Of a stretch of DNA of 64,000 nt, positions 18,750 through 26,065 are shown in pieces. A program made the position numbers and the translations under genes. The DNA comes from Microbacterium invictum. GTDB taxonomy: Bacteria > Actinomycetota > Actinomycetes > Actinomycetales > Microbacteriaceae. Each line of letters opens with the position of its first letter. The first letter of the stretch is position 1. The notes below the pieces were generated by a model that did no database searches, was not told where the DNA came from, and worked only from the letters and a program-made list of their open reading frames with translations. The DNA lies in the NCBI RefSeq assembly GCF_034421375.1, contig NZ_CP139779.1:2852001-2916000 (forward strand). The letters run 5' to 3'.

Positions 18750-19705
18750 CCCTTCACCCCGCTCGCGGCGATCGACGAGACGAACGCGCGCTGGAAGACC
18801 AGGAACACGATGAGGACGGGCAGGGTGATGAGCGAGGTGTAGGCCATGACCTCACCCCAGGCGGTGTTGAGCTGGAAGAAGTACTGCATGCCGACCATCA
18901 CCGGTCGCAGCTCCTCGCGCTGGACCACCATGAGTGGCCAGAGGTACTGGTTCCATGCCGGCAGGAACGTGAGGATCGCCACGGTGGCGAACGCCGGGCC
19001 CGAAAGGGGCACGATGATGCGCCGGTAGATCGTGAACCAGCCCGCCCCGTCGATGCGCGCCGCCTCGTCGAGCGACTTCGGGATCGTGGAGAAGTACTGC
19101 GTGAACAGGAAGATCGAGAAGGCGTTGGCGATGAACGGCACGATCTGCACCTCGTAGGTGTTGAGCCATCCGAAGTCGTACTTCAGCACCCCGCCCTCGA
19201 TCACCAGCGTCGGCAGCTGCGCGACCCAGTAGACCATCGGCACCGCGATCGTCTCGAAGGGCACGATGAGGGTGGCGATGATGATCGCGAGCACGACGAA
19301 CCGGCCCCGCCACGCCAGGCGCGACAGCGCGAAACCGGCCATCGAGTTGACGATCAGCCCCAGCCCCACCGTCAGGACGGTGACGAGCACCGAGTTGAAG
19401 AGGAACTGCGCCACCGGCACCCGGTCGAACACCCCGAAGTAGTTGTCGAGGCTGATGTCGCCGACGGGAAGGAAGGCCATCGGCGAGTCGATGTCCTGCA
19501 GGATCTGCGCGTCGGGCTTCAGGCTCGAGACGAACATGAAGATCAGCGGGAAGAGGAAGATCACCGCGAACACCGACATGGCGGCGTAGAGGAAGATCTT
19601 CCCGGTGCGCCGGCGTCGCTTCTCGCTGGCGTCGGTGGCGATGCGAGCGGATGCCGCGGCGCGGCCCTTCGCCCGGGTGTCCGGGCGGCTGCGGGTGTCG
19701 GTCAT
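18746..19705 (-). CDS. Carbohydrate ABC transporter permease (MalG type)
   Basis: The 319-aa inner-membrane protein has six likely helices and the EAA loop EAARIDGAGWFTIYRRIIVPL that contacts the ATPase. The C-terminal helix and length match the MalG/CUT1 permeases. No ATPase gene is in the operon, so a shared MsiK-type ATPase encoded elsewhere probably energises it, as is usual in actinobacteria. It overlaps the glycosidase gene and follows the MalF-type permease by one base. Confidence 0.92.
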   Translation of the reverse strand: MTDTRSRPDTRAKGRAAASARIATDASEKRRRRTGKIFLYAAMSVFAVIFLFPLIFMFVSSLKPDAQILQDIDSPMAFLPVGDISLDNYFGVFDRVPVAQFLFNSVLVTVLTVGLGLIVNSMAGFALSRLAWRGRFVVLAIIIATLIVPFETIAVPMVYWVAQLPTLVIEGGVLKYDFGWLNTYEVQIVPFIANAFSIFLFTQYFSTIPKSLDEAARIDGAGWFTIYRRIIVPLSGPAFATVAILTFLPAWNQYLWPLMVVQREELRPVMVGMQYFFQLNTAWGEVMAYTSLITLPVLIVFLVFQRAFVSSIAASGVKG

Positions 19706-19706
19706 G

Positions 19707-20648
19707 TCAGTCCTTGTCCCTCGTCAGGCGCCGCTGGACGAGCGCGATGATGAGCACCGCGACGAAGAAGATCAGCGAGATGGCGGCGGCGTAGCCGATC
19801 TCCTGCTGCTCGTAGCCCTTCCGCACGGCGTAGAAGACGATCGTGGAGGTGCTGCCGGTCGGCCCGCCCTGGGTCATCACGTCGATTTGGACGAACAGCG
19901 CGAGGGCGGAGATCGTGATCGTCACCAGGACGAACACCATCGTCGGGCGAAGGCCCGGCCAGGTGACGCTGACGAACTGGCGCCAGGGGCCGGCGCCGTC
20001 CATCTTCGCCGCCTCGTAGAGCTCTTCGGGGATGGTCTGCAGCCCCGCGAGCCAGATGATCATGTGGAACCCCACCGCCTGCCAGATCGACAGCACGATG
20101 ATCGCGCCGAGCGCGGTCTGCGGGTTGTTGAGCCAGTCCATGCCCGACCACGCCCCGAAGGTGATCGTGTCGATCATGGAGTTGATGAGGCCGTTGGGCT
20201 GGTAGAGGAAGCGCCACAGGATCGACACGACGACGATCGAGGTGACCACGGGGATGAAGAAGATCACCCGGAAGGCGGTGACACCTCGCATCCGTCTGTT
20301 GACGAGGACCGCCAGCAGGAGCCCGAGCCCCGCCTGCACTGGTACGACCACGAGGGCGAACAGGAAGGTGTTCCACGCCGACTGGAGGAAGACCGGGTCG
20401 TTGGTGAAGGCCCGGACGAAGTTGTCGAATCCGACGAAGCGCGGCGGGTTCGGCGAGATGAGACGGGCGTTGGTGAAGGAGAGCGTGAAGGCGAGGATGA
20501 CGGGGATGATGAGGAACAGCACCAGCAGGATGCCGGCGGGTGCCATCATCGCCAGGCCCGCCCAGGTCTCGCGACCCTTGGTGGTGCGGAAGCGGCGGGT
20601 CGCGCGCTGAGGCGTCTCGGCCGCGACCGTCGGAGGCGTGACAGTCAT
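19707..20648 (-). CDS. Carbohydrate ABC transporter permease (MalF type)
   Basis: The 313-aa permease has six likely helices, a basic N-terminal tail and the EAA motif EAAKMDGAGPWRQFVSVTWPGL. It partners the MalG-type protein to form the CUT1 channel. It is separated from the binding-protein gene by 61 bases that hold a perfect 12-bp hairpin, which probably lowers its expression relative to the binding protein. Confidence 0.92.
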   Translation of the reverse strand: MTVTPPTVAAETPQRATRRFRTTKGRETWAGLAMMAPAGILLVLFLIIPVILAFTLSFTNARLISPNPPRFVGFDNFVRAFTNDPVFLQSAWNTFLFALVVVPVQAGLGLLLAVLVNRRMRGVTAFRVIFFIPVVTSIVVVSILWRFLYQPNGLINSMIDTITFGAWSGMDWLNNPQTALGAIIVLSIWQAVGFHMIIWLAGLQTIPEELYEAAKMDGAGPWRQFVSVTWPGLRPTMVFVLVTITISALALFVQIDVMTQGGPTGSTSTIVFYAVRKGYEQQEIGYAAAISLIFFVAVLIIALVQRRLTRDKD

Positions 20649-20667
20649 GAGAAGTCTTTCCCGGATC

Positions 20668-20700
20668 GTGCGGGCGGGAAGCAGTGGCTCCCGCCCGCAC
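20668..20700 (-). terminator. Intra-operon hairpin between binding protein and permease
   Basis: GTGCGGGCGGGA pairs perfectly with TCCCGCCCGCAC around a nine-base loop. No T run follows, so it is more likely an RNA-stabilising or attenuating hairpin giving an excess of binding protein over permeases, as in many sugar ABC operons, than a full terminator. Confidence 0.75.
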
Positions 20701-20709
20701 GGTCAGTGA

Positions 20710-21996
20710 TCAGAAGCCGTAGCCGTCGTTGGATTCGATGTTGGCGTCGATCTCGTCCACGGCCCGGTCGAGGGTCCGCTGCACGTCGGCGCCGTTCATG
20801 ATGTCCTTCGCCGCGGTCTCGAACGTGGTGGAGATCACCGCGTACGCCGGGGTTTCGGGGCGGAGCACCGCGTACTCCTGCGACAGCTCGACGAAGGGCC
20901 GGAGCACCCCGTCGGGTCCGAAGTACTCGGAGGCCTCCGCGGCCCCCTCGGTCGCGGGGATGACGATCTGCTTGTCGGCGAACTCGGTGATGTACTCGTC
21001 CTGGAAGCTGAACTCCAGGTACTCACGGGCCCCCTCGACCTCTTCGCAGGTCGACGAGATGGCCCACTGCCACGAGCCGCCGCCGATCTTCGGACCAGTG
21101 CCGAGGTCCGGCGGCGGGAGGATCACGAGGTCGTCGCCGATCGCCTCGACCGACGCGAGGGCGTTCCAGACGCCGGTGTAGCTGAGCGCCACCTCGTCGT
21201 CGACGAACTCCTGGTTGCCGACGGTGCCGCTGGTGGAGGCCAGTCCGTCGGCGAAGAGGCCCTGGAACCACTCGCCCCAGGCGACCGCCTCGGGTCCGTT
21301 GAGCGCGCCGTCGGCGCTCAGCATCGTGTCGCGGTCGATGAGGTCGCCGCCGAAGCTCTGCAGGAACGGCGAGTAGGCGTAGGGCCACCACTCGCCGGTG
21401 TCTTCGGCGCCGATGTCGATGGGCGTCTCGTAGCCGGCATCCTTTAGGGTCTGGAGGGCGGTGGTGAACTCCTCGGCCGTCCATGGCTCCTCGATCGTCG
21501 GGATGCGGATGCCGTTCTCGGTGAGCACCGACTCCCGCGCGAAGATCGACAGCGCGGCATCCCAGTAGCCGGCGGAGTAGATCTCGTCGTTCCACACTCC
21601 CACCGCGGTCGGCAGCAGCGAGTCGGTGATCTCGGTGGAGATCCCGAGCGGCTGGATGTACTCGGCCCAGGCCCAGTTGGGCATGATCGGGCCGTCGAGA
21701 TCGAGCAGGCAGGGAAGATCTCCGGATGCCGCGGCGGCGACGATCGCGTCGTTGTAGGCGCCCTGCGGGAAGGACTCCTCGACGACCTCGTACTGGTCCT
21801 GCGAGGCGTTGAAGTCGGAGATGATCCGCTCGTAGACCTCGAGTTCGGCGGGGTTTCCCGCGGAGTGGGTCCACATCGTGATCTGGGTGCGGCCGTCTTC
21901 GGAGGTGGTGCTCCCCTGACCGGCCTGTCCGCAACCGGTGAGGGCGAGCGCGCCAATGGCGCCGGCCGCAACAAAAGCCGGGACTGTTCTGCGCAT
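20710..21996 (-). CDS. Sugar ABC transporter substrate-binding lipoprotein
   Basis: The 428-aa protein has a lipobox (ALTGC, Cys near residue 22), then an extracytoplasmic binding-protein fold of the CUT1 type: TMWTHSAGNPAELEVYERIISDFN near the start, and WQWAISSTCEEVEGAREYLEF in the C-terminal lobe. It captures an oligosaccharide, plausibly a fructoside given the glycosidase at the operon end (inference). AGGAAA precedes the ATG, and the longer frame upstream runs through the lacI end, so this start is clear. Confidence 0.92.
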   Translation of the reverse strand: MRRTVPAFVAAGAIGALALTGCGQAGQGSTTSEDGRTQITMWTHSAGNPAELEVYERIISDFNASQDQYEVVEESFPQGAYNDAIVAAAASGDLPCLLDLDGPIMPNWAWAEYIQPLGISTEITDSLLPTAVGVWNDEIYSAGYWDAALSIFARESVLTENGIRIPTIEEPWTAEEFTTALQTLKDAGYETPIDIGAEDTGEWWPYAYSPFLQSFGGDLIDRDTMLSADGALNGPEAVAWGEWFQGLFADGLASTSGTVGNQEFVDDEVALSYTGVWNALASVEAIGDDLVILPPPDLGTGPKIGGGSWQWAISSTCEEVEGAREYLEFSFQDEYITEFADKQIVIPATEGAAEASEYFGPDGVLRPFVELSQEYAVLRPETPAYAVISTTFETAAKDIMNGADVQRTLDRAVDEIDANIESNDGYGF

Positions 21997-22013
21997 CTGT
22001 GATTTCCTGTTCT

Positions 22014-22062
22014 GGTGACCGACCGCTACGTCGGTCACCGGTCGGGGACCGCTTCGGCGGTC
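22014..22062 (-). terminator. Two hairpins between lacI and the transport genes
   Basis: GGTGACCGAC (22014-22023) pairs perfectly with GTCGGTCACC (22030-22039), and GACCGC (22047-22052) pairs with GCGGTC (22057-22062) with a four-base loop. They sit between the regulator gene and the binding-protein gene on the minus strand. With no T run they look like attenuating or RNA-processing structures that set the regulator to transporter ratio; an unseen promoter for the transport genes cannot be excluded. Confidence 0.6.
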
Positions 22063-22072
22063 GTTCGGTATC

Positions 22073-23125
22073 TCAAGTGGTCCGTCGTCGGCTCTGTTTG
22101 GCGACGTGCGCCGGCGGCGGGCCCACGGAGTCTCGTCGGATGACGGGACACTCCATGCGGTGCGTGGCGTCGCTGTCCCCATCCGCGCGGACGCCGAGCG
22201 CGACCTCCATCGCCCAGCGACCCATCTCGTAGTGGGGCAGGGCGACGGTGGTGAGGGGTGGGTCTTGTTCTGCGGCGACCAGCAGCTGGTCGTCGTATCC
22301 CACGACGGACAGATCGTCGGGGATGCGCAGCCCGCGGCGGTGTGCGGCGTTGTAGACGCCGACGGCCATGCGGTCGTTGAAGGCGAAGATGCCGGTCGGC
22401 CGCTGGGCCTCCGGCAGATCGAGGAGGCGTTCGGCGGCCTCACGGGCGCCCTGCGCCGTCGACTCGCCGCCGCGGATGTGCAGGGCCGGGTCGATCGGGA
22501 TGCCGGCCTCGGTGAGCGCCTCGTGGTACCCCTCGAGGCGGAGGAACGAGGCGATCGGGCCGTCGGAGGTGTCGAGGTACGCGATGCGGCGGTGGCCAGC
22601 CTCGATGAGCACGCGGGTCGCGGCGTAGCCGCCCTCGCGGTCGGCGGGCACCACGCTCGGGAAGCCGCCGTGCTCGGGGCGGCAGTCGAGGAATACGGTG
22701 CCGGCCGGAAGCGACGCGGGCACCTCGACGACGCGGTGCCACATGCTGGCGTAGATCATCGCGTCGACCTGTTGGGCCCGCAGGGCCGCGATGGCGTCGC
22801 GTTCGACCTCGTCGTCGCCGCCGGTGTCCACGAAGATCACGAGGTGGTCGTTCTCGCGGGCGGCGTCCTGCGCCCCGGCGAGCATGCGCCCGGCGAAGGG
22901 CGTGGTGGCAATGCGGTCGGAGATGAGGCCGACGGTGCGGGTCTGGCGGGTGCGGAGACTGCGTGCGACAGAGCTCGGGGCGTAGCCGACGGCATCCGCG
23001 GCCTCGCGCACCCGGCGGCGCGTGCTCTCGGAGATGCGGGACTCGACGTCGTTCAGAACCAGGGACACCGTCGTCACCGACACGCCGGCGGCGGCGGCGA
23101 CGTCGGAGATGCGGGGCCGGCTCAT
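22073..23125 (-). CDS. LacI-family transcriptional regulator
   Basis: The 350-aa repressor has a LacI headpiece (RISDVAAAAGVSVTTVSLVLND, residues about 4-25, with a hinge YAPSSVARSLRTRQT near 48-62) and a periplasmic-binding-like core for a sugar effector. It should repress itself and the downstream importer and glycosidase until the sugar is present. The inner ATG is chosen: an upstream in-frame ATG lies inside the operator and -10 region. The stop is 76 bases before the binding-protein start. Confidence 0.93.
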   Translation of the reverse strand: MSRPRISDVAAAAGVSVTTVSLVLNDVESRISESTRRRVREAADAVGYAPSSVARSLRTRQTRTVGLISDRIATTPFAGRMLAGAQDAARENDHLVIFVDTGGDDEVERDAIAALRAQQVDAMIYASMWHRVVEVPASLPAGTVFLDCRPEHGGFPSVVPADREGGYAATRVLIEAGHRRIAYLDTSDGPIASFLRLEGYHEALTEAGIPIDPALHIRGGESTAQGAREAAERLLDLPEAQRPTGIFAFNDRMAVGVYNAAHRRGLRIPDDLSVVGYDDQLLVAAEQDPPLTTVALPHYEMGRWAMEVALGVRADGDSDATHRMECPVIRRDSVGPPPAHVAKQSRRRTT

Positions 23126-23142
23126 GTCACTCCATCGTGAGG

Positions 23143-23190
23143 TGATAAATCGATTTATCAGATTATGCACGGCGGTGCCGCCGGCGTCAA
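23143..23190 (-). promoter_or_regulatory. lacI operon promoter with perfect operator palindrome
   Basis: On the minus strand TTGACG (23185-23190), a 17-base spacer and CATAAT (23162-23167) form a strong housekeeping promoter. Immediately downstream lies the perfect 18-bp palindrome TGATAAATCGATTTATCA (23143-23160) with the central CG typical of LacI-family operators. It covers the expected transcription start, so binding would block the whole operon, including lacI itself. Confidence 0.85.
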
Positions 23191-23241
23191 CCCTCCGTCC
23201 CGCGCCCCGGAGCGACGGGCGCGGAGCGCGGCGCCCCTCCC

Positions 23242-23275
23242 GCGAGGGTGCACTCCTTGCGCACGAGGGTGCACT
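23242..23275. repeat. GCGAGGGTGCAC direct repeat pair (site 2)
   Basis: CGAGGGTGCACT occurs at 23243 and 23264, followed by a weaker CGGAGGTGAACT. The pair matches the repeats at 16444-16475. The surrounding 23191-23620 region contains only repeats, including the palindromic element at 23333; no gene is supported there. Confidence 0.6.
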
Positions 23276-23332
23276 TTGTCCCTCGGAGGTGAACTCCCTG
23301 CACGCCCGCGGGGATCACGTGAGCCCTCCGCC

Positions 23333-23403
23333 GCGCGTACGATCAGCCGAAGCGCGTACAGTTCGGCGCGAAACGTACGCGTCTCGACCGAATCTCCGCG
23401 CGC
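23333..23403. repeat. Palindromic intergenic element, copy B
   Basis: Second copy of the element at 17570-17641: same ends (GCGCGTACGAT and CGCGCGCC) and an identical 28-base right arm (23368-23395). The left arm has diverged, so the stem here is imperfect. It lies in the long gene-poor stretch after lacI. Confidence 0.8.
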
Positions 23404-23620
23404 CGGTATATCAGAATCCCGGATGACGCGAGCCGGCCGAACCCCTATGCCCGAAACGTCGAGCGCCCAAACCCGAAGGTTCCGACTCTTGCGCGACGGC
23501 CCGCCGTACAGTCATCCCAGGAGGTCCCCGCCTCTCGCGCGCGCCGTGCCCAGAAATGGTCGCGCCGCCGCCGCCCGTCCGCCCCGTCGGGCAACCCCGC
23601 CGATGATCCGAGAGGGATCC

Positions 23621-23722
23621 GTGTCGACGATCGCCACACCCACCACCCGGTGGATCGATGGTGTCGCGACACCCTCCGGCAGGCCCGGTCGTCGCAGCTT
23701 TCCCCCGCTGCCGACCGTATAA
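23621..23722 (+). CDS. Possible 33-aa small protein or leader peptide
   Basis: A GTG with AGAGGGATCC just upstream opens a 33-codon frame (start VSTIATPTTRW, end FPPLPTV) that stops three bases before a perfect 14-bp hairpin. A TACAGT hexamer at 23507-23512 could be its -10 box. Ribosome site, short frame and strong terminator together suggest a real small transcription unit, but no homologue is recognised and the frame also continues open upstream. It might instead be an attenuator leader or a decayed gene end. Confidence 0.3.
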   Translation: MSTIATPTTRWIDGVATPSGRPGRRSFPPLPTV

Positions 23723-23724
23723 GC

Positions 23725-23772
23725 GCAGGCGCCGGGACTGCGACGCCCCCCGCCCTCGGTCCCGGCGCCTGC
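23725..23772 (+). terminator. Strong terminator hairpin
   Basis: GCAGGCGCCGGGAC (23725-23738) pairs perfectly with GTCCCGGCGCCTGC (23759-23772), followed on the plus strand by TCTTCCCTTC. It directly follows the 33-codon frame, so something on the plus strand is transcribed into it. Confidence 0.8.
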
Positions 23773-23807
23773 TCTTCCCTTCACCGTCCGCCACGTCGCG
23801 CCTCGCG

Positions 23808-23878
23808 CGGTCGCAGAACCGTACGAGCTTCGCAGAATTCGCGCAATTTGCTGCGACGCTCGGGATCTTCTGCGACCG
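23808..23878. repeat. Long palindrome with TCTGCGA ends
   Basis: CGGTCGCAGAA at 23808-23818 pairs perfectly with TTCTGCGACCG at 23868-23878, and inner CGCAG/CTGCG segments (23831, 23851) can extend the structure. The design resembles the AACTCCT hairpins near 10.6 kb: short perfect ends around an imperfect core. Confidence 0.7.
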
Positions 23879-23914
23879 CCGGCACCTGCTGTCGCCCTGG
23901 CGATCCTTTCAGGC

Positions 23915-23982
23915 GCCGCCCGCGCACTCCCCGTCCCTGATTGCCGCCCGCGCACTCCCCGTCCCTGATTGCCGCCCGCGCG
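23915..23982. repeat. Tandem 28-bp repeat (2.4 copies)
   Basis: A 28-bp unit beginning GCCGCCCGCGCACTCCCC is repeated exactly at 23915 and 23943, with a partial third copy from 23971. Perfect identity points to a recent duplication in non-coding sequence. Confidence 0.9.
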
Positions 23983-24089
23983 CACATCCGTCACCAAGCG
24001 CCGCGCCCAGCCGCAGCACGCCCGCAGCCTTCTACACACCGGCCGCGGTCCGCGCCGAGCGGCGCCGCAGCGCTGCATAGACTCGAAGG

Positions 24090-24143
24090 ATGACTCGGTC
24101 CATCGACCTTGTGACCGACCAGGTCGTCTCCGCGCTTCTCTGA
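24090..24143 (+). CDS. Possible 17-aa leaderless mini-ORF
   Basis: TAGACT at 24078-24083, six bases before an ATG, reproduces exactly the leaderless promoter layout of larger genes here. The frame has 17 codons (begins MTRSIDLVTDQ) and ends with TGA about 160 bases before the ABC transporter ATPase gene. It may be a leader peptide, a remnant of a lost gene, or the start of a small RNA. Only the promoter match supports it. Confidence 0.3.
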   Translation: MTRSIDLVTDQVVSALL

Positions 24144-24301
24144 CGCGCGCGCGGCTCGCGGGCGGGCGCCGCGCTCTCTGGCATCCGCCCCGCGGGCGGG
24201 CGCCGCGGTCCCCAACCCGGTACCGCGGGAGGACCCCATCCCGCCTCGGTTCATGCTGCGGACGGATGTGGCGGCGCGACGTCGTCCGTAGCGTGAAGCG
24301 C

Positions 24302-25213
24302 ATGATCAGAGCAGAAGGCCTCACGAAGAGATACGGCGCCAAGACCGCCGTCGACACGATAGATTTCACCGTCCACGCCGGCCAGGTCACGGGGTTCCTC
24401 GGTCCGAACGGCGCCGGCAAGTCCACCACGATGCGCATGATCGTCGGCCTCGATCGCCCGACCGCCGGATCGGTCACGGTCAACGGTCGCCCGTACGCGG
24501 GGCACCGCGCCCCGCTCCGCGAGGTCGGAGCCCTCCTCGACGCCAAGGCCGTGCACACCGGCCGCACCGCGGAGAACCACCTCCTCGCCATGGCCGCCAC
24601 GCACCGGCTCGGCAAGAAGCGGGTCCGTGAGGTGATCGAGCTGACTGGGCTCGAATCCGTCGCCCGCCGCCGCGTCGGAGGTTTCTCCCTCGGCATGGGA
24701 CAGCGCCTCGGCATCGCGGCGGCACTCCTCGGCGACCCCGCGACGATCATCCTCGATGAGCCGGTGAACGGCCTCGATCCCGAGGGCGTCCTCTGGGTGC
24801 GCCGGCTCGTGAAGCACCTCGCCGCCGAAGGGCGGACGGTGTTCCTCTCCTCCCACCTGATGAGCGAGATGGCGCTGACCGCCGACCACCTCATCGTGCT
24901 CGGCAAGGGCAAGATCATCGCCGACGCACCGGTCGCCGACATCATCGCCGGCGGCACCGGCCCGCGGGTGCGAGTCCGTTCGCCCCAGGCGAGCCGCCTC
25001 GCGGAGCTCGTGGCAGCTCCCGACGTCACAATCACCGGGGCCGAGGCCGGACTGCTCGAGATCACCGGAGTGGAAGCCCCCGCCCTGGGCGATCTGGCCG
25101 CTCAGCATGGCCTGGTCATCCACGAACTGACCCCCCTCAGCGCGTCGCTCGAGGAGGCATACATGGACCTCACCGCGGATGCGGTGGAATACCGAACGGA
25201 GGCGGTCCGATGA
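24302..25213 (+). CDS. ABC exporter ATPase
   Basis: The 303-aa protein contains a complete nucleotide-binding domain: Walker A GPNGAGKSTT (about residues 38-47), a signature loop FSLGMGQRL (about 131), Walker B TIILDEPVNGLDP (about 148-160) and the switch His in FLSSHLMSEM. The C-terminal 80 residues form the extra domain common in DrrA/BcrA-type exporters. TAGCGT seven bases upstream supports this leaderless ATG; the frame further upstream runs through repeats. Its stop overlaps the permease ATG. Confidence 0.92.
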   Translation: MIRAEGLTKRYGAKTAVDTIDFTVHAGQVTGFLGPNGAGKSTTMRMIVGLDRPTAGSVTVNGRPYAGHRAPLREVGALLDAKAVHTGRTAENHLLAMAATHRLGKKRVREVIELTGLESVARRRVGGFSLGMGQRLGIAAALLGDPATIILDEPVNGLDPEGVLWVRRLVKHLAAEGRTVFLSSHLMSEMALTADHLIVLGKGKIIADAPVADIIAGGTGPRVRVRSPQASRLAELVAAPDVTITGAEAGLLEITGVEAPALGDLAAQHGLVIHELTPLSASLEEAYMDLTADAVEYRTEAVR

Positions 25214-26055
25214 CCACCACGACACTTCTCGACGCCCGAACCGACGACCTCGGCGACGCGCGCCTCACTTTCCCCGGCACTCTTCGCGCCGAATGGATCA
25301 AGCTGCGCAGCCTGCGCTCGACCATCTGGTCGTACGCACTTCTCATCGCGATCTCGGTGGGGCTCTCCGCCCTCGTCGCCATCGCCCTGCTCAACATCCC
25401 TGAGGGCGTGGCAGCCGAAGCGCCCGGGGCCGACCCGCTGCAGACCATCGTCGGGGCCTCCGTCGCGGGCGTCGCGTTCGGTCAGCTCATCGCAGGCATC
25501 CTCGGGGTCCTGGTGATCAGTGGCGAGTACACCACCGGCATGGTCCGATCGACGTTCTTGGCGGTGCCCGACCGGATCTCGGCGCTCGCGGCGAAGGGCA
25601 TCGTGCTGTTCACCCTCACGTTCGTCGTGGGGCTCGTGGCGAACGTCGCCGGGTACCTCGTGGCATCGCTCCTCCTCTCGCAGGACGACATCGCCGCACC
25701 GATCACCGACCCGGGCATCTTCTGGCCGCTTCTCGGCGCCGCGCTCTACCTCGCGATGGTCTCGCTGTTCGCCCTCGCGGTCGGCACGCTCATCCGCAGC
25801 AGCGCCGGCGGGATCGCGGTCGTCGTGGGGGTTCTGCTGATCCTTCCCACGATCCTCGGCCTCGTGCCTGCGGACTGGGCGCGCGACGCCGTCCCGTACC
25901 TCCTCTCCTCCGCCGGCGCGGGGATCTACACCTCCGCCGCCCTCGCACCGGAGGGCGAGGCACTCGGGATGTGGCTGAACCTGCTGGTCACCGGCCTCTG
26001 GGTCGCGGTCCCCACCGCAGCGGCGGCCATCCTGCTGCGCACCCGCGACGCGTAA
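25210..26055 (+). CDS. ABC-2 type exporter permease
   Basis: The 281-aa membrane protein has a short cytoplasmic start, the RAEWIKLRSLRSTIWSY segment that typically precedes helix 1 in ABC-2 permeases, and six likely helices. With the overlapping ATPase it forms an exporter of the BcrAB/DrrAB kind, probably for a lipid, peptide or drug; the substrate is unknown. A two-component system follows within 11 bases, as in bacitracin-type resistance modules. Confidence 0.85.
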   Translation: MTTTTLLDARTDDLGDARLTFPGTLRAEWIKLRSLRSTIWSYALLIAISVGLSALVAIALLNIPEGVAAEAPGADPLQTIVGASVAGVAFGQLIAGILGVLVISGEYTTGMVRSTFLAVPDRISALAAKGIVLFTLTFVVGLVANVAGYLVASLLLSQDDIAAPITDPGIFWPLLGAALYLAMVSLFALAVGTLIRSSAGGIAVVVGVLLILPTILGLVPADWARDAVPYLLSSAGAGIYTSAALAPEGEALGMWLNLLVTGLWVAVPTAAAAILLRTRDA

Positions 26056-26065
26056 CGTCGACACC

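Noticed and set aside
23581..23620. GGGCAACCCC resembling the core of S-box/SAM-IV riboswitches
   Set aside because: The other conserved SAM-I/SAM-IV elements (the GAGTGCCAGC-type start and pairing helices) are absent and no methionine gene follows.
23915..23982. Possible CRISPR array
   Set aside because: The units are directly contiguous without spacers and no cas gene is present; the other tandem repeats in the window are the same kind.
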